Under the pieces are notes generated by a model. The model searched no databases, was not told where the DNA came from, and saw only the letters and a program-made list of their open reading frames with translations. Position numbers and translations under genes: made by a program. DNA of 6,518 nt. It comes from Proteobacteria bacterium UBA6921 (GTDB lineage: Bacteria; Pseudomonadota; Gammaproteobacteria; SG8-11). Within the stretch, counting starts at the first letter, position 1, and each line of letters starts with the position of its first letter. The stretch lies in contig DKAR01000160.1 of assembly GCA_002450895.1 (NCBI GenBank), positions 28,907 through 35,424 on the forward strand, written 5' to 3'. Shown in pieces: positions 6,130 through 6,518 of this stretch.

Positions 6130-6518
6130 AGATTCTTCCGGTACAAATCAAACAACCCAACGCTGACAAGCAAGACAAGGTAAATGACGCTCTGGCTGAA
6201 AACCGGGCCGAGCAGGGACAACGTCGTGTCCGGATAGACCAACCAGGCAGAATTGGTGAAACGATCGAGACTGGGCAAGAGTGCGGAGATGCCGGAAAAA
6301 ATGCCGGTCATGAATTGCTGCACTCCGTTTTCGGTCCCGGCGAGCGGATTCTTTGCAATCAGCTGAATTGAATCCAGCGATCGCGACAATAGGTAGAACG
6401 CCGCAACAATCGTGAACGCGGGTAAGGTTTGGTTGAGCGTGAGCATGCAAACTAGGCTCAATGCACAGACCAGCACCAGTTCACAGGCCAACGAAACGCT
6501 CCAGACGAAAACCTGATC
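6126..6518 (-). CDS. ABC-2 type transporter permease, C-terminal part (partial)
   Basis: The frame is open without a stop from the window edge to TGA 6126-6128, giving 130 residues of a protein that starts outside the window; there is no ATG start inside, and the apparent start at 6491 is a TTG leucine codon. Hydrophobic segments at about visible residues 8-27, 31-47 and 103-123 fit membrane helices. The protein ends with a short basic tail (LYRKNL), as many ABC-2 permeases do. The segment between helices two and three would be an extracytoplasmic loop. I call it an ABC-2 permease from this hydropathy pattern, the ending, and the nearby ABC ATPase gene; only the C-terminus is visible, so family assignment is less certain than for the ATPase. 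The next gene overlaps it by 4 bases. Confidence 0.7.
   Translation of the reverse strand, partial: DQVFVWSVSLACELVLVCALSLVCMLTLNQTLPAFTIVAAFYLLSRSLDSIQLIAKNPLAGTENGVQQFMTGIFSGISALLPSLDRFTNSAWLVYPDTTLSLLGPVFSQSVIYLVLLVSVGLFDLYRKNL

Overview
The window looks like chromosomal DNA of a gammaproteobacterium. It is fairly GC-rich by eye, uses mostly ATG starts, and carries the order glnA, DUF4124 protein, ntrB, ntrC. That order is familiar from several gammaproteobacterial lineages, but the sequence alone does not resolve genus or family. Coding density is high, and no gene-free stretch exceeds about 235 bases. No RNA gene, mobile element, CRISPR array or replication origin was seen.

Plus strand, 1-3664: nitrogen control. 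The window opens inside the 3' end of glnA (glutamine synthetase), including the codon for the adenylylated tyrosine. A textbook intrinsic terminator (283-313) follows. Next comes a small exported DUF4124 protein (416-955). A 183-base gap then holds a near-perfect NtrC-type dyad (965-981) and a separate hairpin (991-1013). ntrB/glnL (1139-2212, PAS plus histidine kinase) and ntrC/glnG (2222-3664, receiver, AAA+ and Fis-type HTH) follow, 9 bases apart and clearly co-transcribed. NtrB would set NtrC phosphorylation according to nitrogen status. Phospho-NtrC would drive sigma-54 promoters such as the glnA promoter, which lies outside the window, and the dyad suggests NtrC also controls its own operon.

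Minus strand, 6518-3679: a convergent cluster. Read in the direction of transcription it holds the C-terminal part of an ABC-2 type permease (cut by the window edge), a 260-aa single-pass membrane protein with a TPR-like helical domain, a type IV prepilin-like protein, a strong hairpin terminator, and an ABC transporter ATPase. The permease and the TPR-like protein overlap by a GTGA and are probably translationally coupled. The pilin starts 65 bases further on. The ATPase lies beyond a 232-base gap that contains the hairpin, so its membership of the same transcript is uncertain.

The ATPase and ntrC converge with only 14 bases between stop codons and no hairpin. The nitrogen genes are standard. 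The less explained part is the minus-strand combination of ABC-2 transporter parts, a TPR-like membrane protein and a prepilin-like protein.
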